DNA of 64,000 nt from Streptomyces sp. B93 (GCF_018070565.1 NZ_JAGPXL010000021.1:1-64000), one strand, 5' to 3'. Positions 25,701 through 33,060 are shown, counted from the stretch's first letter. Program-made: numbers and translations. Notes: a model not told the origin generated them from the sequence alone.

Positions 25701-27059
25701 CGCCTCCCGCAGCTCGGTGGTGGTCAGCGGCCCGAGCACCATGTGCCGGTGCTGCAACGCGTCGGCCAGCTCGGGGTAGTCCAGGCAGCGCTCGTAGAAG
25801 TCGGCGCGGATTCCGAGGACGACGAGGGCGGGGGCGGTGCCGCCGCCCTCGGCCGGTGTGCTCACGGCGTGCAGCAGGCGGATGAAGGCGCGGCGTTCGG
25901 CTTCGTCGGGGCAGAGGGTGAACGTCTCTTCGAACTGGTCGATGATGAGGACGGGGGGACGGTGGGGGGTGCCGGGACGAAGGGGGGTGCTGGGGGCGTC
26001 AGGGATGCTGGGGGCGTCAGGGGTGGCGGTGGTGCTGGGGGTCACGGTGCTGGGGGTCGCGCTTGTGCCCGGGGTAGCGGTGGTGCTGGGGGCCCCATGC
26101 GCGCCGGGAGCGGCGGGGGCGCCCGGGGCCGCAGGGGGGCCGCCTGAGGCGGCAGGGGCGTCGCCGTCGGTCTCGGCGCGGGCGGCGGCTTCGCGGGCGC
26201 GCCGGTCGAACTCCGCGGTGACGGCCTCCCGGGCCCGCTCGGCGCACACCGAGCCCTCTGCGCCCTCCGGGCCCTCTGCGCCCTCCGAACCTCCCGCGCG
26301 GTCCGCCCCGTCCGTGCGGTCGAGGAGGTCCGCGAGCCCGGGTATTCGGCGGGTCAGCTCCTTCAGCGGATCACCTCCCGGGACGAGCTGGACGACCTCC
26401 CGCCCGCCGTTCCCATCCCCGCCCCCGTCCCCGTCCAGCACCCCGCTCCGGAGCGCGGGCACGAGCCCGGCGTTGAGGAGGGAGGACTTCCCGGCGCCGG
26501 ACGCCCCCACCAGCATCACCAGCCCACCGGTGCCCTCGGCCGCCCGCAGCTGCCGTACGAGCGCGTCGGTGCTGCGCGCCCGCCCGAAGAACCACCGGGC
26601 GTCCTCCGGCCGGTAGGAGGCGAGCCCGCGGTAGGGACACACCCCGCCGGGCACGGCGGGGGCATCCCGCTCCTCGCGCCCCTGACCGTCCCCCTCCCCG
26701 GACCGGTCGTCGGCGGTGACCGGCACCCCGACCGCGGTCTCCCACAGCCGCTGCCACTGCCCGAGGTCGTAGAGCCCGGGGGAGACGGGGGTGGGCCGCA
26801 GCCGCCGCGCGTCGGGGATCAGTACGTGGAGCACCGCGGCCAGCGCGGTGAACTGCGCCGGTACGTTGCGGGCCCGCCGCCAGTCGCTGATCCGCTGCGC
26901 GGAGACCCGTACGGGCCGCCCCCGCTCGTCCACCCGCTGCAACCGGCCGACGGCCTCGGAGACCCGTTTGAGGGGAGGATCACCGGCCTCCTTGTAGAGC
27001 AGCGCGAGACGCTCCGCGAAGGCCGTACGTGCCCCGGCGTCGGAACCCAAGGCCTCCAC
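22782..27059 (-). CDS. HTH-nSTAND NTPase-WD40 membrane-anchored protein
   Basis: A 1425-residue multidomain protein. Residues about 10-90 are an XRE-like helical region (RVSAQRISDWRRARNVPAQF). The nSTAND NTPase starts at CPYRGLASYRPEDARWFFGR, with Walker A GASGAGKSS (185-193) and Walker B VLIIDQFEE (about 368). A Pro/Thr/Ala-rich insert lies between them, around residues 250-350. A single membrane helix (about 686-711) precedes fourteen WD40 repeats from about 771, enough for two seven-bladed propellers, many with near-identical FSPDGRTLASG and TVRLWDV segments. STAND proteins act as ligand-triggered switches; relatives serve signalling or anti-phage defence. GTG 27059 has GGGGGAG upstream. 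Confidence 0.9.
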   Translation of the reverse strand: MEALGSDAGARTAFAERLALLYKEAGDPPLKRVSEAVGRLQRVDERGRPVRVSAQRISDWRRARNVPAQFTALAAVLHVLIPDARRLRPTPVSPGLYDLGQWQRLWETAVGVPVTADDRSGEGDGQGREERDAPAVPGGVCPYRGLASYRPEDARWFFGRARSTDALVRQLRAAEGTGGLVMLVGASGAGKSSLLNAGLVPALRSGVLDGDGGGDGNGGREVVQLVPGGDPLKELTRRIPGLADLLDRTDGADRAGGSEGAEGPEGAEGSVCAERAREAVTAEFDRRAREAAARAETDGDAPAASGGPPAAPGAPAAPGAHGAPSTTATPGTSATPSTVTPSTTATPDAPSIPDAPSTPLRPGTPHRPPVLIIDQFEETFTLCPDEAERRAFIRLLHAVSTPAEGGGTAPALVVLGIRADFYERCLDYPELADALQHRHMVLGPLTTTELREAVTGPAKAVGLELEPGLAELILREVSADGPRGAHDAGVLPLLSHALLATWQRRKAGRLTLAGYRAAGGIQGAVAATAERAWSSLDPAARTAARLLLLRLVRLGEDTQATRRRGTRRQLAAESADPGKTEESLEALVRARLVTLDAETVEITHEALLHAWPRLREWIDEDRGGHLLRQRLEEDGRAWEESGRDSALLYRGSRLDQAHDWSRSAGDTFLTRSAVEFLAASVRLRRRTTIVSRAAVAALVALSAIAVWAAVIAWQERDDAVFEQVVAEADRVQDSDPSLSAQIDLVAHRLRPDDAGTRNRLVSIVNAPLATPLLGHTGAVYLTSFSPDGKVLATASYDRTVRLWDVSDPSRPRALGEPLRGHGSWVSTAVFSPDGRTLASASDDGTIRLWDVRDPARPRPVGAPLAGHEGTVYLLAFSPDGRTLASASEDRTVGLWDVTDPAEAGPLGEPLIGHTAAVRSVAFGPGGRTLVAGGDDGTLRLWDVRRPRSPRALPEPPDGHMDTVHSVAFSPDGRTLASGGSDDTVRLWDIGDPEELRPLGAPLTGHTGAIWSVDFSPDGQMLAAASADSTASLWNVSDPAYPSQVGEPLAGSSGEMYALGFSPDGRTLATGSGDSKVRLWSIPTADMIGRSGVFRPDGQVLATAARDGRIRLWDVRKPARPKPLSKPFMEGDGGWRNLAYSPDGRVLAVLFANRAVQLWNVSDPAEPVPYGAPVALQTRFAGPDALAFSPDGRTLATPRTDRTIQLWNVTDPARPRPLGTPLTGHKGYVNALVFSPDGRTLVSGSSDHTVRLWDVGDPRDARPRGAPLRGHGGPVNALAFAPDGRTLASGGNDNTVRLWDIDTPEAVATLTGHTEALVSLSFSEDGHTLASGSNDNTVRLWDVARPADAAPIGHSMSPNSRTGNFLSFSPRTNMLGVSSGTDTVRLWNLDVDDAIGRICATTRGVLTEEKWQEYLPRLSYDPPCGR

Positions 27060-27320
27060 CCCTCACTCCCCCGCAGCTGAATATCGTCTGAGCGTCCGGA
27101 CCGGAAAACTCACCCTATACGCCTGACCTGCATCGACGCCCTCTTCCGGACACCGGAGCCTCCTCATCCGGGACACCGGATGGCAGGATCCGGAGGTAGT
27201 AGCACCGAGTGACGGCGCGGTGACGGCGATTCGATCATCGTGACCGAAACCCGTAGGTGAGCCACCCCCCTCCACTGACGGTCCGTTCCGTGCGCCGACC
27301 CGGTAGCGGACCAAAACCAC

Positions 27321-27376
27321 CCGCACCGTCGGGCACCGGTCCCCACGAGGGGAGGGACCGGTACCCGACGGTGCGG
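27321..27376. terminator. Long hairpin in the gap between the nSTAND and DUF305 genes
   Basis: Within the non-coding stretch 27060-27452, 23-nt arms at 27321-27343 and 27354-27376 pair at 22 of 23 positions around a 10-nt loop. It follows the DUF305 gene in its direction of transcription and probably ends it. The rest of this gap shows no gene, although it must also hold the promoter of the nSTAND gene. Confidence 0.75.
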
Positions 27377-27452
27377 TGTGACCCACGGGTACCCAGGAAA
27401 TCCGGCGCGGTGCCCGGTGTACCCAATCGGCCGGAAAAGGCCGTGAGGTGGG

Positions 27453-28088
27453 TCAGTTCTTGCCGAGGAGCTGGTTCATCTCCTCGATCTCGGCCTGCTG
27501 GGCGGTGATGATGTCGTCGGCCAGCTTCTTGGCGGGCCCGTACCGCCCCTTGTCCTTCTCGGTCTGGGCCATCTCGACGGCGCCCTCGTGGTGCTCGACC
27601 ATCATGGTCAGGAACATGGTGTCGAAGCCGCCGCCGGAGGCCCCCATCAGCTCGTCCATGTCCTCGGTGCCCATCATCCCGGGCATGTCGGTGCCGCCGG
27701 AGTGACCGCCGTGGTCCATGCCGGGCATGCCGGACGGCACGTCCTCGCCCCAGGCCTCCAGCCATCCGGACATGGTCTGGATCTCCGGGTCCTGGGCCTG
27801 CTGGATGCGGGAGGCGAGGTCCTTGACCTCGGCGGAGGAGGCGCGGGTGGCGGCCATCTCCGCCATCTGGAGGGCCTGCTGGTGGTGCGGGATCATGCCC
27901 TGCGCGAAGGCGACGTCCTGGTCGTTGTGGGCGCCCGCGGTGTCCGAGGCGCTCGCGGAGGCGGTGGTGCCGGACGCGGCGCCGGAGCCGCTGTCCTCGC
28001 TGCCACAGGCGGCGAGGACGAGGGCGGAGCCGACGGCGGCGAAGCCGATCGCGGCACGGCGCGCACGGGAAGGACTGCTGTTGCTCAT
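27453..28088 (-). CDS. DUF305 lipoprotein (putative copper-related)
   Basis: A 211-residue protein beginning MSNSSPSRARRAAIGF with a lipobox LAAC (Cys 28), so it should be a lipid-anchored surface protein. It contains two DUF305 half-motifs, AFAQGMIPHHQQALQMAEMA and MMVEHHEGAVEMA, each with paired His residues. Met/His-rich segments (MPGMDHGGHSGGTDMPGMM) suggest copper or silver binding. DUF305 ferritin-like four-helix proteins are often found with copper-handling genes. The gene is followed downstream by a strong hairpin, and a DUF6153 gene lies upstream in the same direction. Confidence 0.88.
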   Translation of the reverse strand: MSNSSPSRARRAAIGFAAVGSALVLAACGSEDSGSGAASGTTASASASDTAGAHNDQDVAFAQGMIPHHQQALQMAEMAATRASSAEVKDLASRIQQAQDPEIQTMSGWLEAWGEDVPSGMPGMDHGGHSGGTDMPGMMGTEDMDELMGASGGGFDTMFLTMMVEHHEGAVEMAQTEKDKGRYGPAKKLADDIITAQQAEIEEMNQLLGKN

Positions 28089-28204
28089 GGGTGAACTCCT
28101 GCGATGCTCTGCGATGTTCTCCGTTGCGCACGGAGACGGACATACCGGACGGCCCTGCCCGCCGCTCGCTGAGCTGAGGCGGGACACGGCCGGGAGGCGG
28201 CGTC

Positions 28205-28627
28205 CTATATCCGCAGGAGTTGGAGTTCCGCCAGCGTGGGCGGAGCACGGCCGCCCTCGGGGGCGACGGCGAAGGAACCACGAGGGCCGTCGACGGACGT
28301 GACCGCCCCGACGGCATCGGCGGCCGGCAAGGGCAGTACGGGCCCGGCACCGAGCGCCCCCGACGCACACGTCGGATCGGCGTGGTGGGCATGCCCACCG
28401 AGACCGCCCGAACCATGGCAGACGTACTCGTCACCGGCATCCGAATGGAGGGCGACGGCGGCGACGCTGTGCGGGGAGTGCTGGGCACGGTCGACGACCG
28501 CCCCGCCCGGCCCCAGCGCGTGCATCCCGAACAGCCCGGCGAACAGCGCGAGCAGCAGCAGTCCCCGCACCCGCCCGAGGGGCGGTCGCGAAGGTCGCAG
28601 CGGGAGACGGCCGGTCACGCGTCTCAT
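28205..28627 (-). CDS. DUF6153 family small membrane protein
   Basis: From the ATG at 28627 the protein has 140 residues: a basic N-terminus (MRRVTGRLPLRPSRPP), one membrane helix (VRGLLLLALFAGLFGMHALG) and an outer part rich in His and Cys (CHGSGGLGGHAHHADPTCASG). This matches DUF6153, which commonly precedes DUF305 genes in Streptomyces. The His/Cys cluster suggests a role in metal binding. It lies 116 bp upstream of the DUF305 gene, in the same direction, and the two probably form an operon. Confidence 0.8.
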   Translation of the reverse strand: MRRVTGRLPLRPSRPPLGRVRGLLLLALFAGLFGMHALGPGGAVVDRAQHSPHSVAAVALHSDAGDEYVCHGSGGLGGHAHHADPTCASGALGAGPVLPLPAADAVGAVTSVDGPRGSFAVAPEGGRAPPTLAELQLLRI

Positions 28628-28694
28628 CCTACGGAACCGCGCGGAGGCCGCCGCGCGGGCCGCCGGTCGCCTGCCCAGCCGTGCGGGCCGCCCG

Positions 28695-29210
28695 TCAACT
28701 GACGACAGGACTACGCCGCTCCACGAGGACGACATCCCGCCAGCGTCCGTGATGGCGCCCGATGCGCTCCCGCGTGCCGAGGATCCGGAAGCCGACCCGC
28801 TGGTGCAGGGCGAGGCTGGCGGTGTTCTCGGGGAAGACACCGGACTGGATGGTCCAGATCCCGGCCGCCTCGGTCGAGTCGACCAACGCCTTCAGCAGCG
28901 CGGAGGCGACTCCACGCCCCCGGGCGCGGGGATCGACGTACACGGAGTGCTCGACGACACCGGCGTACGCGCACCGGTCGGAGACCGGGCTGACGGCGAC
29001 CCACCCGAGCACCACGCCACGCTCGTCGAGGCCGACGAAGCGATGCGCCCCGAGCTTCGCGGCGTCGAAGGCCTCCCAGTTCGGGGCGGTCGTCTCGAAG
29101 GTGGCGTTGCCCTCGTCGATCCCGGCCTGGTAGATCGCCAGGACCTGGTCGGCGTGGGAGGCGTCCATCGGCGCGATGGTCACGCCGCCGGGACCGCCGG
29201 GCGGGGTCAC
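28695..29210 (-). CDS. GNAT-family N-acetyltransferase (phosphinothricin acetyltransferase-like)
   Basis: The core reads IAPMDASHADQVLAIYQAGI, VYVDPRARGRGVASALLKAL (acetyl-CoA loop) and SGVFPENTASLALHQRVGF, which is the PAT/YwnH subgroup of GNAT enzymes acetylating small amines such as phosphinothricin or methionine sulfoximine. The GTG at 29210 is preferred (171 residues) because GAGGG lies 9-10 nt upstream; GTG 29183 and GTG 29279 are alternatives. It is followed by no coupled partner. The substrate cannot be read from the sequence. Confidence 0.85.
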   Translation of the reverse strand: MTPPGGPGGVTIAPMDASHADQVLAIYQAGIDEGNATFETTAPNWEAFDAAKLGAHRFVGLDERGVVLGWVAVSPVSDRCAYAGVVEHSVYVDPRARGRGVASALLKALVDSTEAAGIWTIQSGVFPENTASLALHQRVGFRILGTRERIGRHHGRWRDVVLVERRSPVVS

Positions 29211-29296
29211 CGGGGCAGGTCCCTCGACGAGCCGCTCGGCAGCGGCAGCACGGTCTTCGACATACGTCGATGCTGACACGGCCTGACGGCCGTGCC

Positions 29297-29509
29297 TCAC
29301 GCGCCCCCGCGTTCGGCGAGCGTGTGCGCGACGAGGGCATTGGCATGCCCGTGCCCCAACCCGTGCTCGGCCTTGAGCCAGTTCACCAACTCCATGTGCT
29401 TGACCAGCGGAGAAGCCCGGATGAGCGCCTTCCACTCGGCAACGGGCCGCCCGTACTTCTTCTCGATGGCCGGAAAGTAACTGGCAGGCCCCTTCACAGC
29501 GTCACTCAC
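29297..29509 (-). CDS. DUF4287 small protein
   Basis: A 70-residue protein, MSDAVKGPASYFPAIEKKYG then PVAEWKALIRAS and HMELVNWLKAEHGLGHGHAN, which is the complete DUF4287 motif. The family is cytoplasmic and of unknown function, often found beside YdhG-type proteins. It starts at a GTG at 29509 and ends 87 bp before the GNAT start. High conservation of the WLK-EHGLGHGHAN segment supports the call. Confidence 0.88.
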   Translation of the reverse strand: MSDAVKGPASYFPAIEKKYGRPVAEWKALIRASPLVKHMELVNWLKAEHGLGHGHANALVAHTLAERGGA

Positions 29510-29601
29510 GACGGCGCTCTCCCACTTCTACGACGATGCGATGTCACCGGTTTTGACCGCCCCGCTCGCCGCAACTCATCGCCGACGCCCTGTGCGCTGG
29601 G

Positions 29602-29808
29602 TCACAGGCAGCGCAACTCCCGTATGAAGAAGCCCCAGGAAGCCGCCCCGAAACACACGGCCGGACCGCCCGGCACCTTGCTGTCACGCACCGGGACGAC
29701 GGCCGGAAACCCGTCGGCCACCTCCACGCAGTCGCCCCCCGCCTGATTGCTGTAGCTGCTCTTGCGCCAGGCGGCGCCGCTCAGATCGGGACGGAAGATA
29801 CGCGCCAC
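29602..29808 (-). CDS. DUF397 domain protein overlapping the XRE gene
   Basis: A 68-residue protein with the DUF397 signature WRKSSYSNQAGGDCVEVADG, VPVRDSKVPGGPAVCFG and a C-terminal aromatic WGFFIREL. It starts at a GTG at 29808 inside the 3' end of the XRE gene, overlapping it by 125 nt in another frame, far more than the 4-base overlap in the first module (4348). It is the presumed partner of that regulator. Confidence 0.88.
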   Translation of the reverse strand: MARIFRPDLSGAAWRKSSYSNQAGGDCVEVADGFPAVVPVRDSKVPGGPAVCFGAASWGFFIRELRCL

Positions 29809-30628
29809 GGTAGTTGCCCTCCATCGCGGACCGGATCATGTCGATTGACATGAGCGGGGGCAGAGCTGCCGCCCGCAGGCGATCGTAAATCACCTTGTAG
29901 CGACCGACGTTGGACGGCTCTTCGATGAGTTGGCCATAGTCCGCGCCTTCTGTGTAGGCCATTTCCGAGCCGCCCGGCAGCGAGAGCATCGTCAACGACC
30001 CGCCCATCGCCTCGTGCCCGCCTTGGTCGAACGGCAGTACCTGCACCGTGGTGTTCCGCTCGGCCGCAGCGTGCAGCAGGCGCGCCAGCTGCTGGCGCAT
30101 CACGGCATGGCCGCCGACCGGGCGCCTGAGCACGGCCTCATCCAGAATCACGCACAGCTCAGGCCGATCAGGCGATCGCAGCCGTTCCTGCCGCCCCATG
30201 CGTGCAGCGACGCGCTCCTCCAACTGCTCCTCACTGTCCAGCAGGGCATCCAGGCTGAGCACGGCCCGCGCATAACCCTCGGTCTGCAACAGTCCGGGCA
30301 CCACATGAGCCGCGTACTGCCGGACGGCCACCGCCCCTTCCGAGTACTCCATGAACTTCCGCGACCAGTCCGGAAACGCCTCCCGGTAGACGTACGGCCA
30401 CAGCTCCACCAGCAGCTCATCCGCACCGAGGGCCACGTCCAGCGCACGCGCGAGCGCCAGCGTCGGCTTCGCTCCGGACGCCCGCTCGATCTGGGTGATC
30501 CGCGTACCCACCACATGTGTGAGGGCACCCAGCTCGGCCTGGGTCAGTCCCGCCGCCGTTCGGAGCCTGCGCACCCGTGCTCCGAAGAGGGCGGCCATCG
30601 ACGCGCTGGGGTCAATTCCGTTGGCCAA
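29684..30628 (-). CDS. XRE-family regulator with DUF5753 domain (second module)
   Basis: A 314-residue protein from a TTG start with GGAAG upstream. The N-terminal HTH is RLRTAAGLTQAELGALTHVV with GTRITQIERASG. The DUF5753 part contains PDWSRKFMEYSEGAVAVRQY, VVPGLLQTEGYARAVL and SLPGGSEMAYTEGADYGQ. The final about 40 residues (SERRRLAQEQLQQSGGGRLR ...) are Arg/Gly-rich, low-complexity and encoded antiparallel in frame to the DUF397 start; they look like a read-through extension beyond the usual end near AMEGNYRG. It is divergent from a HATPase gene, completing a regulator/DUF397/ATPase set. Confidence 0.88.
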   Translation of the reverse strand: MANGIDPSASMAALFGARVRRLRTAAGLTQAELGALTHVVGTRITQIERASGAKPTLALARALDVALGADELLVELWPYVYREAFPDWSRKFMEYSEGAVAVRQYAAHVVPGLLQTEGYARAVLSLDALLDSEEQLEERVAARMGRQERLRSPDRPELCVILDEAVLRRPVGGHAVMRQQLARLLHAAAERNTTVQVLPFDQGGHEAMGGSLTMLSLPGGSEMAYTEGADYGQLIEEPSNVGRYKVIYDRLRAAALPPLMSIDMIRSAMEGNYRGAYLPSRSERRRLAQEQLQQSGGGRLRGGGRRVSGRRPGA

Positions 30629-30643
30629 GGCATCACTTCCGTT

Positions 30644-30665
30644 CCTTACGGCGTGAAAAGTAAGG
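30644..30665. promoter_or_regulatory. Inverted repeat in the XRE-HATPase divergent promoter
   Basis: CCTTAC and GTAAGG arms (6 bp, 10-bp spacer) lie between the divergent XRE (30628) and HATPase (30727) starts. A further CGGAACGTAA at 30711-30720 copies one arm of the 4642-4671 repeat near the first module. Operator function is inferred. Confidence 0.45.
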
Positions 30666-30726
30666 CTGTGTCACCTGTCGAGCGTAGGGCGATCGGCCGA
30701 CTCTTGAGTACGGAACGTAATGAACT

Positions 30727-31191
30727 GTGTACGCCACGGAACACCTCACCCCGACCGAAAGGGCCGTACAGAGCGTGCTGATGGACACCCGAGTGCTCAC
30801 CGCACATTTCCCCGCCACCCCGCGAGGCGCACAGCTGGCCCGCCGCCAGGCCGTCCGATGGATGCAGGAACGGGGCCACCCGCCCGCATCAGACATCGCA
30901 TGCGGCGTGGCCCTCGTGGTCGGCGAACTGGCGGCGAACGCCGTGCAGCACGGCCGCGTCCCCGGCCGGGACTTCGGCCTCCGCATCACCGCCGACGAAG
31001 CGGCGAACCACGTACGCATCGAGGTCACGGACGCCGCGCCCCCACCCGACCTGCCCCCGGCCCCGACCCCACCACACCCGGAAGACGAGTCAGGCCGAGG
31101 ACTGCTCCTGGTGGACGTCCTCGCCACACACTGGGGAACGACCCCACACCCCTCGGAGGGCAAGACGGTCTGGGCGGAGCTGTGCCTGTGA
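30727..31191 (+). CDS. HATPase / anti-sigma-like ATP-binding protein
   Basis: From GTG 30727 the protein has 154 residues; GTG 30775 or the ATG two codons later could also serve. It has the GHKL ATPase motifs of RsbW/SpoIIAB kinases: CGVALVVGELAANAVQHGR (N-box), IEVTDAAPPP (G1-like) and ESGRGLLLVDVLATHWG (G2-like). Proteins of this size accompany WhiJ-type XRE/DUF397 pairs in Streptomyces and may act as anti-sigma or signalling partners. It is divergent from the XRE regulator, which probably controls it. Confidence 0.85.
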   Translation: MYATEHLTPTERAVQSVLMDTRVLTAHFPATPRGAQLARRQAVRWMQERGHPPASDIACGVALVVGELAANAVQHGRVPGRDFGLRITADEAANHVRIEVTDAAPPPDLPPAPTPPHPEDESGRGLLLVDVLATHWGTTPHPSEGKTVWAELCL

Positions 31192-31375
31192 CGTCGGCCG
31201 CGCGACAGCCTCGTCGGACGGCTCACGCGATGATGCGCATCTCCACCCTGAGTCGTTGCTGCGAGCGACGTACACGGACCTAGAGGGGTTCGAAGTCGAA
31301 CCACGCGCCGGTATGCCGGGGCCCTGACAGGCGACGGCCCTCACCGTTGTCAGTGGCCTGGCCTAGTGTCCGCCC

Positions 31376-31876
31376 ATGAGCATGATCGGTGAGTACCTGC
31401 GTGTCACGGCTGCTGAGCTTGATCGAGCGATCCGCGACCCCGACTGGGCTCTGGACTTGGTCGAAAAGGTCCAGGATGCCGAGGAAGAGACAGAGCCTGC
31501 GCCGACCGAGGCGCGTCACTTCAGCACGTACAAGACCTGGGACATGCTCCGCTTCCTGCTGGCGCGCGCCGAGTTCCCCGTGAATGTGATTCACGGGGAG
31601 GAGCCGTTCGCCGAGGACGAGGACTGGGGTTACGGGCCGCCGAGATACCTGCGGCCTGACCGGGTCCGGCTCGCGGCGGAAGCTCTGCGGGGCACCGGCT
31701 ATTCCCAGTTCACCAGTGGCGTGGACCCCGCCGAACTGACCCGCGCCGAGGTGTACCCGCTCGGCTGGAGTGATCCCGGCTCCCTGGAGTGGGGGCGTCC
31801 TTGGTACGACGGCCTCACACAGTTCTTCGAGGCTGCCGCCACGGCAGACGACGCCATGCTCGTCTGGCTGGACTGA
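31376..31876 (+). CDS. DUF1877 (YfbM-like) protein
   Basis: A 166-residue acidic protein, MSMIGEYLRVTAAELDRAIR near the start and KTWDMLRFLLARAEFPVN with DWGYGPPRYLRPDRVRLAAE in the middle (quoted in parts). This matches DUF1877, including the TWDMLRFLL core. The family occurs widely in accessory regions, often next to immunity-type genes, but has no proven function. The ATG at 31376 has no strong ribosome site. The downstream 191 bp to tRNA-Pro contain only a terminator hairpin. Confidence 0.88.
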   Translation: MSMIGEYLRVTAAELDRAIRDPDWALDLVEKVQDAEEETEPAPTEARHFSTYKTWDMLRFLLARAEFPVNVIHGEEPFAEDEDWGYGPPRYLRPDRVRLAAEALRGTGYSQFTSGVDPAELTRAEVYPLGWSDPGSLEWGRPWYDGLTQFFEAAATADDAMLVWLD

Positions 31877-32012
31877 CGAGCAAAGGACAGTGGTGACCGA
31901 GGAGGTCTACCGAAGCGGATCAGGCCCGAGAACAGACCGGCGCGGTGGTCATGTACGGCATCCTCTAGCGCGCTCCGGGCCGGTAGTCACGCAGATAGAC
32001 ACGCACACGAAA

Positions 32013-32056
32013 CAGGTCCGCGCAACCTACTCACGTTAGTAGGTTGCGCGGACCTG
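32013..32056 (-). terminator. Perfect 19-bp stem-loop after tRNA-Pro
   Basis: Arms at 32013-32031 and 32038-32056 (CAGGTCCGCG... / ...CGCGGACCTG) are fully complementary over 19 bp around the 6-nt loop CACGTT. It starts 12 bp beyond the 3' end of tRNA-Pro and probably ends its transcript. Confidence 0.85.
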
Positions 32057-32067
32057 GTGTTTCACTG

Positions 32068-32141
32068 TCGGGGTGGCGGGATTTGAACCCACGACCTCTT
32101 CGTCCCGAACGAAGCGCGCTGCCAAGCTGCGCTACACCCCG
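32068..32141 (-). tRNA. tRNA-Pro (anticodon CGG)
   Basis: The minus strand folds as a 74-nt cloverleaf: acceptor stem CGGGGTG/CACCCCG, anticodon arm CTTCG-TTCGGGA-CGAAG with anticodon CGG (codon CCG), and T-arm GTGGGTTCAAATCCCGC (TTCAAAT loop). The discriminator is A and CCA is not encoded. CCG is a major proline codon in high-GC genomes. Confidence 0.97.
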
Positions 32142-32174
32142 ATCGTCGCTGCTGTCGCGGCGACGACGTTTACT

Positions 32175-32963
32175 TTAGCCCACCGGTGGCTGGAGACGAA
32201 ATCCGGTTTTGGAGCGGTGGCGGATCGGGTTCGGGCGAAGGTGGTCGAGGGTGACGAGGAGGACGGCGAGGGCGTAGCAGGAGAGGCCCAGGAGGAGGGC
32301 GTTGCCGAGGGTGCTCTTGTAGCCGTGGGCCCCGACGTCGAGGAAGGGGTAGAGGTAGCGGCCCGCGGTGCCGGGGTCGAGTAGTTCGCCCCGCGTGAGG
32401 GTGAAGGCCAGGTAGGCCAGGGGGTAGAGGAGCCAGGTGCTGGCCTGGCGCAGGTGGAGGCGGCCCGGCGCGGTGAGGAGGAGCCAGTCCAGGAGGGCCG
32501 CGATCGGGATGGCGGTGTGGAGGAGGTGGGCGGCGAGGGTCGTCTGCCAGGACGTCGGTGCCGCCAGGGGTGTGGTGTCGGCGTAGGGCGTCGACGGGTC
32601 GGTCAGCAGTACGTGGTGGACCAGGGCGCCGACCGTGACGTAGAGGAGGATCGCGCCGGTCAGGGCGGACGGCAACGGGCGGCGTGCCGTCCAGGCTCGG
32701 CGGGCCGAGGGCAGGAGGGTCAGGGCCAGCAGGATGGTGGCCTGGACCGAGAAGAGGCTCAGGGTGGGGAGCGGGGCGCCGTCCAGCAGGGCCAGGGTCA
32801 CCGCGGCTGCTGCCGCCAGGGCGGTCAGGAGGCGGAACCCGGCCGTCAGGGGGCGTCGTACCGGTGTCACCACCGCGGACGCGGGCACCGAGGAGGGCGG
32901 CAGTGCGGGTATGCCCGGGATCGCGGGGAGATCCGGGATGTCCCTGGGTATCGGGGCGGTCAT
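32175..32963 (-). CDS. Pr6Pr family integral membrane protein
   Basis: A 262-residue protein with a Pro-rich N-terminus and six predicted membrane helices, among them LTGAILLYVTVGALVHHVLL, AAHLLHTAIPIAALLDWLLL and ALLLGLSCYALAVLLVTLD. The WLLYPLAYLAFTLTRGELLD and YLYPFLDVGAHGY segments match the Pr6Pr (FAR-17a/AIG1-like) family of actinobacteria, function unknown. The ATG at 32963 is used; the frame stays open upstream through a minisatellite, but that part is low-complexity and unlikely to be coding. Confidence 0.88.
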   Translation of the reverse strand: MTAPIPRDIPDLPAIPGIPALPPSSVPASAVVTPVRRPLTAGFRLLTALAAAAAVTLALLDGAPLPTLSLFSVQATILLALTLLPSARRAWTARRPLPSALTGAILLYVTVGALVHHVLLTDPSTPYADTTPLAAPTSWQTTLAAHLLHTAIPIAALLDWLLLTAPGRLHLRQASTWLLYPLAYLAFTLTRGELLDPGTAGRYLYPFLDVGAHGYKSTLGNALLLGLSCYALAVLLVTLDHLRPNPIRHRSKTGFRLQPPVG

Positions 32964-33060
32964 GCCCCCAAAGTAGGGATGTGGGATGCAGTGGGCGATT
33001 TGGGTGGGCCGGGTGGGTGGAATCCGGCACGCCGACCCGTCTTCCCTTGCCCCGGCCCGT

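Noticed and set aside
23001-26147. A 1048-codon plus-strand open frame opposite the WD40/NTPase gene
   Set aside because: It mirrors the repeats of the true gene, has an extreme Arg/Gly/Pro composition and no domain; the minus-strand protein has clear WD40 and NTPase motifs.
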